DNA of 19,188 nt from an uncultured Ruminococcus sp. (lineage in GTDB: Bacteria; Bacillota; Clostridia; Oscillospirales; Ruminococcaceae). The DNA lies in assembly GCA_946612185.1 (NCBI GenBank), contig CAMOEP010000007.1, positions 1 to 19,188 on the forward strand, in the 5' to 3' direction. The position numbers were made by a program, and so were the translations under genes. The notes under the pieces are model-generated. The model searched no databases. It was not told the DNA's origin and worked only from the letters and a program-made list of their open reading frames with translations. Shown one piece after another: positions 18,334 through 19,188 of this stretch (position 1 is its first letter; each line of letters starts with the position of its first letter).

Positions 18334-19188
18334 TTACTGAGCCGCAGCCTCCTCCTCATGGTCTTGCAGAGCGTCATAGCCCTCCTCACCGGTGCGTATC
18401 TTGACAACGTTCTCTATATCATAGATGAACAGTTTGCCGTCGCCGTAGTGACCTGTATAAAGAGCAGCTCTTGCAGAGTCGATGACTTTTTCCACCGGAA
18501 CTGCACATACTGCGATCTCAGCTTTAACTTTCGGAAGCAGGTTCATTTCCACGCTTGTACCACGGTAGTAGTTGCGCTGACCGTTCTGCATACCGCAGCC
18601 AAGCACGTTGGTAACGGTAATGCCCTTAATGTCGATAGCTTCCATAGCCTGAATGAAGTCCTGAAGCTTCTGCTGTTTGAATATGACAACTATCTTTGTC
18701 ATCTTAGGTCTGCCGTCGGTGGCAGGTGCGGAGTAGTTCTCAACAGGTACAGACTTTGAAACGGGTACAGGGATAGCTTCGGGAGTACCCACCTTCTGCA
18801 CGCTCTTTGCGTCGTCCTTTGTGTAGCCGAGAACAGATGCTTCGTTCATGGCAGGGGCGAAGTCGGCGTAAGAGGAGATAAGTCCATGCTCTGTAACGTC
18901 CATACCCAGTACTTCCTCCTGCTCAGAAGCACGAAGTCCCAGGGTAGACTTTATGATAAGGAATGTGATAGTTATAGCAACTGCTGCGAAAGCACCTACT
19001 GAGACAAATCCCAGAAGCTGGAGTCCGAGCTGCTCAAAACCGCCGCCGTAGAAAAGACCCTCAGCCTTGATGCCGCCGGATTCAAGCTGTATAGCGTATC
19101 CGGGGGAGGATTCTGTAGCGAAAAGACCTGTTGCGATAGTTCCCCAGATGCCGTTCATCATGTGTACTGCAACTGCACCTACAGGGTC
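18334..19188 (-). CDS. amt: ammonium transporter fused to a PII domain (partial, 5' end outside)
   Basis: 284 residues are visible; the start is beyond the right edge. The first residues, DPVGAVAVHMMNGIWGTIATG, are the conserved Amt pore region containing the pore histidine (His9 here), followed by the last membrane helix (about 59-80) and the Amt C-tail LRASEQEEVLGMDVTEHGL. After a linker of about 50 residues comes a complete GlnB/GlnK-type PII domain from Met163 (MTKIVVIFKQQKLQDF), with the T-loop GCGMQNGQRNYYRGTSVEMN, B-loop TGHYGDGKLF and C-loop KIRTGE for ATP/ADP binding. The position of uridylylated Tyr51 is a valine. A free PII blocks AmtB by inserting its T-loop; here sensor and channel are one chain. 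It is upstream of pyrG and glnN on the same strand. Confidence 0.94.
   Translation of the reverse strand, partial: DPVGAVAVHMMNGIWGTIATGLFATESSPGYAIQLESGGIKAEGLFYGGGFEQLGLQLLGFVSVGAFAAVAITITFLIIKSTLGLRASEQEEVLGMDVTEHGLISSYADFAPAMNEASVLGYTKDDAKSVQKVGTPEAIPVPVSKSVPVENYSAPATDGRPKMTKIVVIFKQQKLQDFIQAMEAIDIKGITVTNVLGCGMQNGQRNYYRGTSVEMNLLPKVKAEIAVCAVPVEKVIDSARAALYTGHYGDGKLFIYDIENVVKIRTGEEGYDALQDHEEEAAAQ

Overview
The window looks like the chromosome of a Ruminococcus-type Clostridia (Oscillospiraceae, close to the cellulolytic R. flavefaciens / R. albus group). The main clues are a secreted protein ending in a type I dockerin, a type III glutamine synthetase, an ammonium transporter fused to a PII domain, the Firmicutes-style rplU-prp-rpmA cluster with a Prp-cleavable L27 leader, and AGGAGG-type ribosome binding sites throughout. 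The genus is inferred from gene content; no rRNA is present. No phage, transposase, CRISPR, tRNA or rRNA was seen. No gene-free stretch reaches 300 bases.

Left part, + strand: the last 17 codons of an unidentified gene and its terminator (1-105); an orphan two-segment membrane protein (129-953); then a strong extended -10 promoter (1068-1096) driving a tight MoxR ATPase / DUF58 / membrane transglutaminase-like trio (1134-5645). The next gene, with its own strong RBS, is a secreted C39-like cysteine peptidase carrying Ig-like, SH3-like and dockerin modules (5665-7044). prmA (7076-8044) follows 31 bases later. A MoxR-DUF58-transglutaminase set with a dockerin protein in the same transcription unit is the most unusual layout here: it suggests a cell-envelope maturation module linked to a cellulosome-like surface complex.

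Middle, + strand: an unrecognised cytoplasmic protein with its own terminator (8147-9357). Then comes a near-consensus promoter and a structured leader (L21 leader-like) for rplU-prp-rpmA, an internal terminator, and obgE-mrnC-a 56-residue membrane ORF-yebC. This is a ribosome-assembly block: L21, the protease that trims L27, L27, the Obg GTPase, Mini-III for 23S rRNA ends, and YebC. A GNAT acetyltransferase and the manganese exporter mntP follow, ending at an elaborate bidirectional terminator.

Right part, - strand: amt-PII fusion (5' end outside the window), pyrG and glnN, in transcription order. They cover ammonium entry and sensing, glutamine-dependent CTP synthesis, and glutamine synthesis. 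A repeat-rich, partly palindromic element of about 100 bases lies between pyrG and glnN and supplies the pyrG stop codon. A 10-base perfect inverted repeat with a 40-base loop lies between amt and pyrG. The PII domain lacks the T-loop tyrosine used for uridylylation.
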